DNA from: CAZPFP01 sp964585895 | GTDB taxonomy: Bacteria; Patescibacteriota; Microgenomatia; PFEM01; JAHIFH01 | DNA length: 13,878 bases | Direction of reading: 5' to 3' | Assembly (NCBI GenBank): GCA_964585895.1 | Contig: CAZPFP010000017.1 | Span: 1-13,878, forward strand | Notes under the pieces: model-generated | What the model was told of the DNA's origin: nothing | What the model saw: the letters and a program-made list of their open reading frames with translations, nothing else | The model's database searches: none | Program-made: the position numbers and the translations under genes | Shown: one piece after another, positions 1 to 6,663 of the stretch | Layout: each line of letters begins with the position of its first letter | How positions within the stretch are numbered: the first letter of the stretch is position 1

Positions 1-854
1 TTGGCTTAGACAATAATCTCGCTAAGAAGAAAACCAGAAATCAAATAATTATTTTAACCGGCTGTATGCTTGGCTCGGCGCGAGGAGAAAGGCGACGTTA
101 CACTTTTACTCAACTTAAAAAACGCCTACCTCAGGTTGATGAATTCAAGACAATTGAAGAATTGATTGGTCCGGAAAAAATCTCTCCCAAACGGAAAAAA
201 ACAACCAGTGCTTTTGTGCCGATTATGAGGGGCTGTAACCATTTTTGTTCCTACTGTGTTGTTCCCTATGGGCGGGGAGAAGAAAGAAGCTGTCCCTTTG
301 AAGAAATTGTTGGTGAAGCAGAAGAATTAGCAAGGCGAGGTTATCAAGAGATTACATTATTAGGTCAGAATGTTAATTCTTATCAACCGAATTTTGCCAA
401 ACTTCTTCGTCGTCTTCATCAAATTAAGGGAATAAAAAAAATTTCCTTTATCACTTCCAATCCTTGGGATTTGGTTGATGACATTATTGACGCCATGAGT
501 TTGTCAAAAATCGACCGCTATCTCCATTTACCGGTTCAGTCAGGTGATGACAGGATTTTAAAAAAGATGAATCGTCCTTATACCACCCTCCAATATATTA
601 AACTAGTCGAAAAAATCAGAAAAAAGATTCCAAATATTAAAATAGGCACCGATATTATTGTTGGTTTTCCAGGAGAAACAGAAAAGGCCTTTGGAAATAC
701 AATTAAACTGTGCAAAAAAGTCGGTTTTGTCAAAGCCTATATTGCTAAATATTCGCCTCGACCGGGAACCGCTGCTTTTAAAATGAAAGACAATGTTTCG
801 CCAAAAGAAAAGAAAAGGAGGTGGCGAATCTTAGAAGAGTTGGTTAACCAATAA
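1..854 (+). CDS. miaB: MiaB-type tRNA methylthiotransferase, 5'-truncated by the window edge, no TRAM domain
   Basis: The gene is a radical SAM methylthiotransferase. Enzymes of this family add a methylthio group to A37 of tRNA, MiaB acting on i6A made by MiaA. The frame is open from position 3, so the true start lies outside the window; the ATG at 66 is internal. The TGC codon at 60-62 gives the last Cys of the N-terminal UPF0004 cluster. The radical SAM motif CNHFCSYC has its Cys codons at 234, 246 and 255. Later family motifs seen are LLGQNVNSY, HLPVQSGD, IGTDIIVGFPGE and YSPRPGTAA. The protein stops after LEELVNQ, where family members normally continue for about 60 residues into a TRAM RNA-binding domain. 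miaA lies 1.4 kb downstream, which supports MiaB over a MtaB- or RimO-like role, though the missing part prevents a firm subfamily call. Confidence 0.88.
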   Translation, partial: GLDNNLAKKKTRNQIIILTGCMLGSARGERRRYTFTQLKKRLPQVDEFKTIEELIGPEKISPKRKKTTSAFVPIMRGCNHFCSYCVVPYGRGEERSCPFEEIVGEAEELARRGYQEITLLGQNVNSYQPNFAKLLRRLHQIKGIKKISFITSNPWDLVDDIIDAMSLSKIDRYLHLPVQSGDDRILKKMNRPYTTLQYIKLVEKIRKKIPNIKIGTDIIVGFPGETEKAFGNTIKLCKKVGFVKAYIAKYSPRPGTAAFKMKDNVSPKEKKRRWRILEELVNQ

Positions 855-867
855 TGGTTTATTTTTT
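846..867 (+). terminator. Weak candidate terminator overlapping the miaB stop codon
   Basis: AACCA (846-850) can pair with TGGTT (855-859) around an ATAA loop that holds the stop codon, and TATTTTTT follows. The stem is only 5 bp, so the call is tentative. The convergent DUF4405 gene ends 4 nt after miaB, so any terminator must sit within coding sequence. Confidence 0.3.
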
Positions 868-1170
868 GAGTTCTTGAAAATAGCTTTTGATTAAATTGGG
901 CAAATTCTTTAAAAAATTCCAAGAAAGAGCCAGGTGAATCATAACCAAGAGAACAAAAAGAAGATGAGAGTTATAATGAACTGTTCTCCAAGTATGATGA
1001 TTGATTCCTAAATAGGAATTGTCAATAATTCCTCTTCCGCCTTGGTAACCGCCATCTGGAAGTTGGCCCAAAACAATACCCGAAATGGTGGCAATCGGAA
1101 AAACAATCAATAAACCCAGGTCAACCAAAGCCTTTAATTTAATTTTGTTTACTTTTAACAGTTTTTTCAT
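859..1170 (-). CDS. Small DUF4405-like membrane protein with possible heme-ligand histidines
   Basis: This 103-residue protein resembles DUF4405, a cytochrome b-like small membrane family. It has a first membrane segment at about residues 14-36. A Gly-rich loop follows, then the motif NHHTWRTVHYNSHLL at about 57-71, and a second membrane segment at about 67-90 with another His (MIHLALSW). Regularly placed histidines in or beside the helices fit heme ligation, but that is inference. The start ATG at 1168-1170 has AGGTGA about 11 nt upstream. The gene is the last of a minus-strand run after alkD-like and ferritin genes, 69 nt after the latter. That gap holds a short hairpin (1195-1215). A role in electron transfer or iron redox chemistry is possible but unproven. 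Confidence 0.7.
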   Translation of the reverse strand: MKKLLKVNKIKLKALVDLGLLIVFPIATISGIVLGQLPDGGYQGGRGIIDNSYLGINHHTWRTVHYNSHLLFVLLVMIHLALSWNFLKNLPNLIKSYFQELKK

Positions 1171-1239
1171 CTTTTCATAATCACCTAAATTGAATTATTC
1201 CAGACTTGGAAATAATAAGTTTGGTTAATTTTTGCTGTT

Positions 1240-1521
1240 TTACTTCGTCAATTCTTTAACTTCTTCTTTTCCTTCTTCCAATTCTGCCACCTGCTCTTTA
1301 TCCATTTCCAGTAACAAAGCCTGAAATTCGCCGACGTGAGTTTTTTCTTCTTTGGCAATATCCATCAGAATTTTTTTGATGTTTCTATTGGTGGTCATCG
1401 CCGCTAATTGTTCATAAAGGCTGACTGCATCTAATTCAGCCATTATTCCCAAGCGGAGAATTTCTCTGTCCAATATTTTTTTGTTTACTTTTTTTAAATC
1501 AATCGGTGATTGAGAAAGCAC
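1240..1521 (-). CDS. Encapsulin-type ferritin-like protein, stand-alone
   Basis: This 93-residue all-helical protein belongs to the encapsulated-ferritin (EncFtn) type of ferroxidase. Two such subunits form a ferroxidase centre at their interface, and the protein is normally housed in an encapsulin shell. The ligand set is visible as E29, Y36, E59 and H62, with the same spacing as E32, Y39, E62 and H65 of Rhodospirillum rubrum EncFtn as I recall it. The stretch AELDAVSLYEQLA, then EEKTHVGEFQALLL, then EEVKELT closely matches the ferritin domain that precedes the shell domain in the Pyrococcus furiosus encapsulin fusion. Here the protein ends one residue after that point. No shell gene is in the window and no GSL-type cargo tail is seen. 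The start is GTG at 1519-1521, chosen because a perfect AGGAGGTGA lies 7 nt upstream. It lies 26 nt after the alkD-like gene. Confidence 0.85.
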   Translation of the reverse strand: MLSQSPIDLKKVNKKILDREILRLGIMAELDAVSLYEQLAAMTTNRNIKKILMDIAKEEKTHVGEFQALLLEMDKEQVAELEEGKEEVKELTK

Positions 1522-1547
1522 TTTTTTTCACCTCCTTTCTTTTTTGA

Positions 1548-2240
1548 TTATTTTATCATTTCTGAGCAAAGAAGTCTTTTTTTGACGTCTTCACCCGCTA
1601 ATTCCCTAATCGCATCACCGGCAATCCATTTGGCGCTTTTTGAATCCATTCTTTGAATCTCTTTGGTAACAGCAACCGCTTTTCTATTCAAAGCCAAGTT
1701 TCTTTTTCCAATCTGTCTTAAAGCCCAATTAACCGCTTTTTTAACAAAATTCCGTTCGTCGTGGGCTTCTCTTTTGATGATAGGGAAGAACTGTTCGAAT
1801 TTTTTATCCTTAGCCTCTTTGTCATGAACCGAAAGAGTGGCCATTAAAACAAATCCCGCTCTTTTGACAAATTCTTCTTTTCTTTTACTCCATTCGAAAG
1901 CTTTTTGATAAGCAAATCTAGTTTTGTCGAAGAGGTTACTACAAACTTGATCACAGACATCCCAAGAATCAAAATCCTTGACCCATTTTTCCATTTGTTT
2001 TTCCGTCACTTTTTCAGGAACATCAATCATACTGGCTAATATTCGCGTTTCATGAATACCAGAGTCCCAAAGTTGAAGAGCTAACTGGTGATCTTTACCA
2101 ATCTCTTTAGCAGTTTTTCTTAAAACGGGGATAGAAACACCATAGGTATTTCTAGAATTAATACCAAACCGAACCATGCCTTTGACGTTTTTAGGATTGG
2201 CCTGAGATTTGAGTTTTTTCAGAATGTCTTTAGCTTTCAT
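1548..2240 (-). CDS. AlkD-like DNA alkylation repair protein (HEAT-like repeats)
   Basis: This 230-residue protein is a DNA alkylation repair family member. AlkD-type enzymes are HEAT-repeat DNA glycosylases that excise alkylated bases without flipping them. Family features include FGINSRNTYGVSIPVLRKTAKEI near the N terminus, SGIHETRILASMID, the WDVCD motif within FDSWDVCDQVCSNLF that carries the catalytic-region Trp and Asp, and a run of Lys/Arg-rich helices ending NWALRQIGKRN. The frame is open further upstream to 2291, but the ATG at 2238-2240 is preferred. It gives the conserved MKAKDILKKLKS start, avoids overlap with divergent miaA, and sits 10 nt after a TGCTATTAT promoter element. It heads the minus-strand run with the ferritin and DUF4405 genes. 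A shared stress role is only inferred. Confidence 0.85.
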   Translation of the reverse strand: MKAKDILKKLKSQANPKNVKGMVRFGINSRNTYGVSIPVLRKTAKEIGKDHQLALQLWDSGIHETRILASMIDVPEKVTEKQMEKWVKDFDSWDVCDQVCSNLFDKTRFAYQKAFEWSKRKEEFVKRAGFVLMATLSVHDKEAKDKKFEQFFPIIKREAHDERNFVKKAVNWALRQIGKRNLALNRKAVAVTKEIQRMDSKSAKWIAGDAIRELAGEDVKKRLLCSEMIK

Positions 2241-2243
2241 CTG

Positions 2244-2274
2244 ATAGAATATAATAGCATATGAATAAACTTCT
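2244..2274. promoter_or_regulatory. Divergent leaderless promoter pair between alkD-like gene and miaA
   Basis: Only 20 bp separate the two start codons. On the plus strand TATAAT (2250-2255) ends 5 nt before the miaA ATG; no clear -35 is seen. On the minus strand an extended -10, TGC followed by TATTAT, ends 10 nt before the alkD-like ATG. A TTACCA element lies 17 nt further upstream, inside miaA. Both transcripts would begin at or within a few bases of the start codon, and no Shine-Dalgarno sequence is present on either side. Confidence 0.65.
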
Positions 2275-3247
2275 GGTAATCTGTGGACCAACTGCTACCG
2301 GAAAAACTGGCTTAGGAATCCGTTTAGCCAAAGAATTTGAAGGCGAAATTATCTCGGTTGACAGTCGTCAGGTCTATCGGGGGATGAATATTGGCACCGG
2401 AAAGGATATTGCCGGTGGGGTTTGGCGGACAGTAAGAAGAGGAAAAGAAAGAGAATCAGGGGGGTATTGGGAAGTTGAGGGTGTACCTATTCATCTTTTG
2501 GATATAGTTAATCCCAATGAGGAATTTAGTGTTGCCCATTATTATCGTTTAGCTTGGCAAGAAATTAAAAATCTTTGGCGAAGAGGAAAACTGCCGGTTT
2601 TAGCGGGGGGAACCGGTTTCTATATTAGAGCTGTGGTGGATGGAATAGAGACAAAAGATGTTCCTCGCAATTTGGAAATTAGAACTAGAATCAAGGACTG
2701 GTCTCCAGAGAAGCTTTTCGATCAGTTAGCCAAACTTGATTCAGAGAGGGCGGCTTTAATGAATCATTCTGATAGAAATAATTCTCGCCGGCTGGCAAGA
2801 GCAATTGAAGTAGCCATTTTCAGAAATGAAAATCCTTCATGGCGACCACTTCGACATCAAAAACCGAACGCCTTATTTATTGGTCTAAAGATAGCTAACG
2901 AGATGCTTGATAAAAGAATTGAGATGCGGGTAAAGGGAAGACTAAAAGAGGGGTTAGAGGATGAGATAAGAACCCTTTTAAATCAAGGCTACGCTTGGGA
3001 ATCATCGGCTTTAAACGATACTCTTGCTTATAAAGAATGGCGGTCTTTTTTTGAAGGTGAAAAAACAAGAGAGGAAGTAATCGATCGTTGGCAAACTGAC
3101 GAGGGTCGGTATGCCCGAAAACAAATGACCTGGTTTAGAAAAGATAAAAGAATAAATTGGTTTGACATTAGTCAGAAAAGATGGCAAGATAGAGCTGTTA
3201 GACTAGTTAAGAAGTGGTTAGTTGAAGGCAATGCCCAACAAGATTGA
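2261..3247 (+). CDS. miaA: tRNA dimethylallyltransferase
   Basis: MiaA transfers a dimethylallyl group from dimethylallyl diphosphate to N6 of A37 in tRNAs reading U-starting codons, making the substrate of MiaB. The 328-residue protein has the P-loop GPTATGKT (residues 9-16), the DSRQVYRGMNIGTGK substrate motif (34-48), the GGTGFYI motif (about 117-123) and RRLARAIEV. It ends with the family signature RYARKQMTWFRKD. Between IGTGK and PIHLLDIVNP it carries roughly 18 more residues than the usual GTAKP-to-HHLID spacing, rich in Arg, Gly and Trp. This insert does not touch the recognised catalytic motifs. The start is leaderless-looking. The 3' end overlaps the next gene by 17 nt. Confidence 0.95.
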   Translation: MNKLLVICGPTATGKTGLGIRLAKEFEGEIISVDSRQVYRGMNIGTGKDIAGGVWRTVRRGKERESGGYWEVEGVPIHLLDIVNPNEEFSVAHYYRLAWQEIKNLWRRGKLPVLAGGTGFYIRAVVDGIETKDVPRNLEIRTRIKDWSPEKLFDQLAKLDSERAALMNHSDRNNSRRLARAIEVAIFRNENPSWRPLRHQKPNALFIGLKIANEMLDKRIEMRVKGRLKEGLEDEIRTLLNQGYAWESSALNDTLAYKEWRSFFEGEKTREEVIDRWQTDEGRYARKQMTWFRKDKRINWFDISQKRWQDRAVRLVKKWLVEGNAQQD

Positions 3248-4217
3248 AATTTCTCACCGGACTATCATTTTTACTGTTTTCTTTTTAATTCTCCTTGCCT
3301 TACTTTGGCAGATTAGACAAATTATTATTGGTTTGTTTGTGGCTTTGGTGTTGATGACAGCCATCAATCCAACTATTGATAAGTTGGAAAAAATAAAAAT
3401 TCCTCGACTTTTAAGCATTGTTTTGATTTATATCCTAATTTTGGTCGTGGTTATTTTGGCGATTGCAGGAATAATTCCTCCTTTAGTTGAGCAGACTTCA
3501 ACTTTAATCGCCAAGGCGCCAAAGTTTATTGGAAACTTTCGCATTCCCAATATTGACCAGCGGATTATTGAAAGTCAGATTCAACAACTAGGTTCAATTC
3601 CTGCCAATTTAGTGAAGATTAGTGTGAGTATTTTTGCTAATCTGGTGGCGATAGTGGCTTTGTTAGTGATTACTTTTTACCTTCTTTTAGAGAGGAAGAA
3701 TCTTAATCGTTATCTTCATATTCTTTTTGGGGGCGATGGAGAAAGAAAAGCGGGGAAGTTTATTGATGAGATGGAGAAAAAAATTGGTGGTTGGGTGAGA
3801 GCTCAATTAACTTCAATGATTATCATTGGAATAATGTCTTATCTCGGCTTGCGCTTATTAGGAATTGATTTTGCTTTACCCTTGGCTCTTCTGGCTGGGA
3901 TTTTTGAAATTATTCCTAATATTGGCCCGGTGGTGGCTTCAATCCCGGCTATTTTAGCCGGCTTAGCGGTTTCGCCTTTAATGGCATTGGCAGTGACGGC
4001 ACTTTATTTTTTGATTCAGCAAGTTGAGGCAAATTTTATTTATCCGCAAATTATGGCGAGAGAAGCTGGAGTGAACCCCCTAGTAACGATTATTTCTTTG
4101 ACAGTTGGTTTTAAACTAGGTGGAATTTTAGGAGCCGTTTTGGCGGTACCGGTGGTTTTATTGATTCAAGTAATTGCTTCAGAATTTTTTGCTTCAGAAA
4201 GATTTAAGAAGATATAA
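3231..4217 (+). CDS. AI-2E family transporter (PerM/UPF0118-type permease)
   Basis: This 328-residue protein belongs to the AI-2E/PerM permease family, whose members are proposed exporters or ion-coupled antiporters; substrates are mostly unknown. It has a membrane pair at about residues 10-43, a third segment at about 59-83 and a soluble stretch at about 84-130. A hydrophobic C-terminal half follows, with the family hallmark EIIPNIGPVVASIPAILAGL and a final helix pair ending in VPVVLLIQV. The ATG at 3231 is chosen over the TTG at 3222, because it follows GAAGG and gives the usual short N terminus. Its start lies inside the end of miaA in another frame, so the two are probably co-transcribed and translationally linked. 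Confidence 0.9.
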   Translation: MPNKIEISHRTIIFTVFFLILLALLWQIRQIIIGLFVALVLMTAINPTIDKLEKIKIPRLLSIVLIYILILVVVILAIAGIIPPLVEQTSTLIAKAPKFIGNFRIPNIDQRIIESQIQQLGSIPANLVKISVSIFANLVAIVALLVITFYLLLERKNLNRYLHILFGGDGERKAGKFIDEMEKKIGGWVRAQLTSMIIIGIMSYLGLRLLGIDFALPLALLAGIFEIIPNIGPVVASIPAILAGLAVSPLMALAVTALYFLIQQVEANFIYPQIMAREAGVNPLVTIISLTVGFKLGGILGAVLAVPVVLLIQVIASEFFASERFKKI

Positions 4218-4239
4218 GGTAGATTTTTCAGTCCTTTTG

Positions 4240-4248
4240 TGTTATAAT
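4240..4248 (+). promoter_or_regulatory. rnpB promoter (extended -10)
   Basis: TG T TATAAT at 4240-4248 is a consensus extended -10. Transcription starting about 7 nt downstream would begin at the 5' strand of helix P1 of the RNase P RNA. No convincing -35 is seen, which is common for extended -10 promoters. Confidence 0.75.
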
Positions 4249-4254
4249 ACCCTT

Positions 4255-4558
4255 GTTCTTAGAAAACTGACAGCTACTGTAGGTGCAAGCCTATAGAGGA
4301 AAGTCCGGACAACAGGAAACAGGGTGGGCACCGAAAGGTGTCACTCCAGACGCCTGGTCGTCTGGGGCTAGATAGGGCCACAGAGACTACGACTCACCAA
4401 GAACCGAATAGGTTCATGGCAGAGGGTGAAAAGAGGCAACCCTCATCCGTTGCAACTTCCGAGAGACGCGTTTGTAGGTGTTTCCCCAAGCGTCAAGGTT
4501 CGAAGGCCTAGATAGATGGCTGTTAAAACAGAATCCGGCTTACGGGTTTTCTAAGAAT
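4255..4558 (+). ncRNA. rnpB: RNase P RNA (class A), about 304 nt
   Basis: This is the catalytic RNA of RNase P, which removes 5' leaders from precursor tRNAs. Conserved region I (GAGGAAAGTCCGGAC, 4298-4312) and region V (ACAGAATCCGGCTTA, 4528-4542) would form helices P2 and P4. P1 is clear: GTTCTTAGAAAAC at 4255-4267 pairs with GTTTTCTAAGAA near 4546-4557. Other universal pieces are GGGCCACAGAGAC (4375-4387) and GGCCTAGATAGATGGCTGT (4505-4523). The RNA is shorter than the roughly 350-400 nt of many bacteria. I do not find the GGTAAA tRNA-CCA-binding loop L15; the matching region reads GCAACTTCC. The gene has its own promoter and terminator. Confidence 0.95.
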
Positions 4559-4560
4559 AT

Positions 4561-4595
4561 CAAAGAATCTACCGCGAGGTGGATTCTTTGTTTTT
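4561..4595 (+). terminator. Intrinsic terminator of rnpB
   Basis: CAAAGAATCTACC (4561-4573) pairs with GGTGGATTCTTTG (4578-4590) over 13 bp with one G-U pair. The loop is a GCGA tetraloop and TTTTT follows. This is the strongest intrinsic terminator in the window. Confidence 0.93.
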
Positions 4596-4616
4596 AGAAG
4601 GAAAATCTAGTAGAAT
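4588..4616 (+). promoter_or_regulatory. Candidate uppP promoter
   Basis: TTGTTT (4588-4593), a 17-nt spacer and TAGAAT (4611-4616) precede the uppP ATG by 9 nt. The -35 overlaps the tail of the rnpB terminator. The AGGA at 4618-4621 is too close to be a well-placed Shine-Dalgarno, so the mRNA may be leaderless. Confidence 0.5.
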
Positions 4617-4625
4617 TAGGAAGAA

Positions 4626-5399
4626 ATGTCCTATTTTCAAGCAATATTATTGGCTGTTGTCCAAGGTTTAACCGAATTTTTGCCTGTTTCTTCTTCTGGA
4701 CATCTAGTTATCTTTCAAAAATTACTTGCTTTTCCCGAGCCCCCGGTTTTGTTTGATATTCTAGTTCACGTTGGTACATTAGGAGCAATTTTGATTTATT
4801 TCAGGAGAGAATTAAAACAGGTTTTGAACGGCTTAGTCAGCAAAGAAAGAGAATCGTGGCATATTTTGATAATGGTAGTGGTGGGAACAATTCCTGCGGT
4901 AGTCGTAGGTTTGGTTATGCAAAATTATCTTGCTCAGATTTTTAATTCCCTTAGGTTAGTGGGAATATCTTTATTAATTACCGGAGGATTACTATTAGTG
5001 AGTCGGCAGTTTAAATCATTGAATCGGCGCTTTAGTCAAGTGAAGTGGTTAGATGCTTTATTTGTCGGTATTTTTCAAGCTTTAGCTATTCTGCCCGGTA
5101 TTTCTCGGTCAGGAGCAACAATTGTTTCTGGTTTATGGCGAAAGTTTGACAGGGAAACTGCTTTCCAATTTTCCTTTTACCTTGCCATCCCGGCTATTTT
5201 GGGGGCTTTAGTTTTACAAATCCCGGATTTGATTTATTCACCTTGTTGTTATTTAGAACAGGGAATTTTAGGAATGTTGATTGCCGGTCTTATTGGCTAT
5301 GGTGCTTTAATGATTCTGGAAAAAGTATTGTTAAGCGCGAAACTTTGGCTTTTTGGCTTTTATTGTTTAGTATTAGGAATAATAATTCTTTTTGTTTAA
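4626..5399 (+). CDS. uppP: Undecaprenyl-diphosphatase (BacA/UppP)
   Basis: UppP dephosphorylates undecaprenyl diphosphate, recycling the lipid carrier for peptidoglycan and other surface polymers, and confers bacitracin tolerance. The 257-residue integral membrane protein has both family signatures. The first is QGLTEFLPVSSSGH at residues 13-26, with catalytic-region Glu17 and His26. The second is LPGISRSGATI at about 155-165, with the conserved Arg. Membrane segments fill the rest. The length is slightly under the usual 265-275, with no motif missing. It lies 30 nt after the rnpB terminator and 23 nt before the next gene's ATG. Confidence 0.95.
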   Translation: MSYFQAILLAVVQGLTEFLPVSSSGHLVIFQKLLAFPEPPVLFDILVHVGTLGAILIYFRRELKQVLNGLVSKERESWHILIMVVVGTIPAVVVGLVMQNYLAQIFNSLRLVGISLLITGGLLLVSRQFKSLNRRFSQVKWLDALFVGIFQALAILPGISRSGATIVSGLWRKFDRETAFQFSFYLAIPAILGALVLQIPDLIYSPCCYLEQGILGMLIAGLIGYGALMILEKVLLSAKLWLFGFYCLVLGIIILFV

Positions 5400-5422
5400 A
5401 GGGAGGGAGGTGAAATATCGTT

Positions 5423-5917
5423 ATGAGAAATAAATACATTTTGATAGTTGCTGTTATTCTACTGATACTGGCGATTGCTGGCGGTGGTTTTCTTGCGTGG
5501 ACAATGAGATCAGGAGCACCTGCTGTTGAGCCATCTCCGACGCCCGTTGCCAGTGCGTTAACCGAGCCAGCAGTAACGCCAGCTCTGGAGGAGATGGCAC
5601 CAGTCGAAGAGGTGCAAACTAAATCAGACCTTGAGCAAATCAAAGAGGCTTTTGCCGCAAAATATAATAAACCCCTTGGAGATATTACAGTAACGATCGA
5701 TGAAAACACCGGCACTTACGCTAATGGAGGAGTCAAGTTTGAAGGAGAAATCGGTGGTGCTTGGTGGTTAGCTTACAATGATGGCACTGGTTGGATCATT
5801 GTCGCTGACGGCAACGGCAGTGTTTTATGTGCTGATATCGAAGGTTACAATTTTCCCACTAGCATGGTGCCCGAATGTTGGGATGAGGCAACTAGTAAAT
5901 TAATTCAACGTTCATAG
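5423..5917 (+). CDS. Membrane-anchored protein with Pro/Thr linker and unknown C-terminal domain
   Basis: I do not recognise a named function. The 164-residue protein has one N-terminal hydrophobic segment (about residues 6-27) that could be an anchor or uncleaved signal. A linker rich in Pro, Ala, Thr and Glu follows (about 31-66). A compact domain then runs from about 68 to the end: it begins SDLEQIKEAFAAKYNKP, continues through a strand-like ITVTIDENTG and GGVKFEGEIGG, a Trp pair in AWWLAYNDGTGWIIVADGNG, and ends with CADIEGYNFPTSMVPEC. The two Cys (about 138 and 152) could form a disulfide, consistent with an extracytoplasmic domain. From memory, similar domains occur in other Patescibacteria hypotheticals. 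GGGAGGTGA about 10 nt upstream fixes the start. Confidence 0.8.
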   Translation: MRNKYILIVAVILLILAIAGGGFLAWTMRSGAPAVEPSPTPVASALTEPAVTPALEEMAPVEEVQTKSDLEQIKEAFAAKYNKPLGDITVTIDENTGTYANGGVKFEGEIGGAWWLAYNDGTGWIIVADGNGSVLCADIEGYNFPTSMVPECWDEATSKLIQRS

Positions 5918-5932
5918 TCTAACTACATAAAT

Positions 5933-6184
5933 ATGGCTATCTCAGCAAAAGAACGACTACCTTCTTTCTGTCCTGAAGGAGAGCATGATTGGATGGACTT
6001 ATCTGTTCATGGATGTGGAGCCTTGCCAGATGACCACGTTTTGGCAGAGGCAATAGTCATTGGCACAAAAAGCGAAGGTGGTCCGGGAACAGTGTGTAAT
6101 AAGTGTTTTAAAATATACGGTAAAGAGGAAAGAGATCCAAATCTTGTGGCTGTTTATCTTGAGCGTATGTCTTGGGAGAAATAA
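5933..6184 (+). CDS. Small Cys-rich protein, possible zinc-binding fold, unknown function
   Basis: No function is recognised. The 83-residue protein has CPEGEHDW (C13 and H18), a middle Cys (C28) and a CNKC knuckle (C55 and C58). This could bind a zinc ion through C13/H18 and C55/C58, but the spacing does not match a family I can name. No membrane segment or signal is seen, so it is probably cytoplasmic. It starts 15 nt after the previous stop and lacks a clear Shine-Dalgarno, so it is probably read from the same transcript. A sequence artefact is unlikely because the composition is protein-like and the frame fills the gap between genes. Confidence 0.6.
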   Translation: MAISAKERLPSFCPEGEHDWMDLSVHGCGALPDDHVLAEAIVIGTKSEGGPGTVCNKCFKIYGKEERDPNLVAVYLERMSWEK

Positions 6185-6239
6185 GGAATTATAGATTTTC
6201 TTAAAGCCTTATTGTCTTTTATGTTAAGATATTAGAGAT

Positions 6240-6575
6240 ATGTGTGATTTCTTTAAAAAGAAGAAAAAATTGTCTTTACCCTTTATTGCCTTTTTGCAAG
6301 CCGTAGGATTAGTTGTCTATTGTGGTTTAGTCGGGCTTATATTTTGGCGAGGGGATAAATGGTTCGGTCCAGCCCAAACTTTTTTAGGTCCGGCTTTTGT
6401 CCTAGTTCTTTTTGTCGTTTCAGCTCTAATATCTGCTTTCTTGGTTCTAGGTTATCCTTTTATTCTGTTTTGGGAAAAGAAGAAAACGATTGAAGCCTTA
6501 AAGCTAGTGGCTTACTCCATTGCTTGGTTAATTTTCTTTATCCTTCTCTTCATTATTATCTTGGCTGTTACCTAA
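6240..6575 (+). CDS. Small three-helix membrane protein of unknown function
   Basis: The 111-residue protein starts MCDFFKKKKK, a basic stretch that would stay in the cytoplasm. Hydrophobic segments follow at about residues 13-36, 51-76 and 88-110, with a WEKKK turn before the last one. No enzymatic motif is visible. TG T TAAGAT (6222-6230) is a possible extended -10 ending 9 nt before the ATG and there is no Shine-Dalgarno, so the transcript may be leaderless. Twelve nt after the stop lies the first copy of a direct repeat whose second copy precedes comM. Confidence 0.65.
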   Translation: MCDFFKKKKKLSLPFIAFLQAVGLVVYCGLVGLIFWRGDKWFGPAQTFLGPAFVLVLFVVSALISAFLVLGYPFILFWEKKKTIEALKLVAYSIAWLIFFILLFIIILAVT

Positions 6576-6586
6576 AAACCTGCCTA

Positions 6587-6613
6587 AACCTTCTCTAGGA
6601 ATCCTACATTAAA
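6587..6613 (+). repeat. Direct repeat copy 1 (27 nt, left boundary)
   Basis: This copy shares AACCTTCTCTAGGAATCCTA exactly with 7223-7242, and the match extends to 25 of 27 nt through the following A-rich bases. The core TAGGA-A-TCCTA is a palindrome with a single central base. A chance 20-nt exact match within a window this size is very unlikely. Confidence 0.9.
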
Positions 6614-6648
6614 GACCGTCGGTCGTTGTTATTAAACTAGACTCAGGA

Positions 6649-6657
6649 TGATATAAT
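6649..6657 (+). promoter_or_regulatory. Extended -10 promoter for the 61-codon gene
   Basis: TGA followed by TATAAT at 6649-6657 forms a consensus extended -10. TTATTA (6629-6634) lies 17 nt upstream as a weak -35. The predicted start is near 6664, exactly where the hairpin begins. Confidence 0.65.
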
Positions 6658-6663
6658 ATATTT

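Noticed and set aside
840..851. Perfect palindrome TTGGTTAACCAA at the miaB end
   Set aside because: It encodes LVNQ at the end of the gene and is short enough to be chance; only the overlapping hairpin with T tract was kept, at low confidence.
1195..1215. Hairpin TTATTCCA/TGGAAATAA between the ferritin and DUF4405 genes
   Set aside because: It has one bulge and no T tract on the minus strand, so it is not a clear terminator; it is mentioned only as a possible modulator.
5290..5715. A 141-codon minus-strand frame across the uppP end and the next gene
   Set aside because: It is antisense to two well-supported genes and has low-complexity Ser/Ala content typical of a shadow frame.
6180..6213. 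AATAAGG/CCTTATT inverted repeat after the Cys-rich gene
   Set aside because: A 7-bp AT-rich stem with a 20-nt loop and a broken T tract is too weak to call a terminator.
6614..6624. Palindrome GACCG-T-CGGTC just after direct repeat copy 1
   Set aside because: Arms of only 5 bp with no T tract and no second copy near repeat 2, so neither an operator nor a terminator can be supported.
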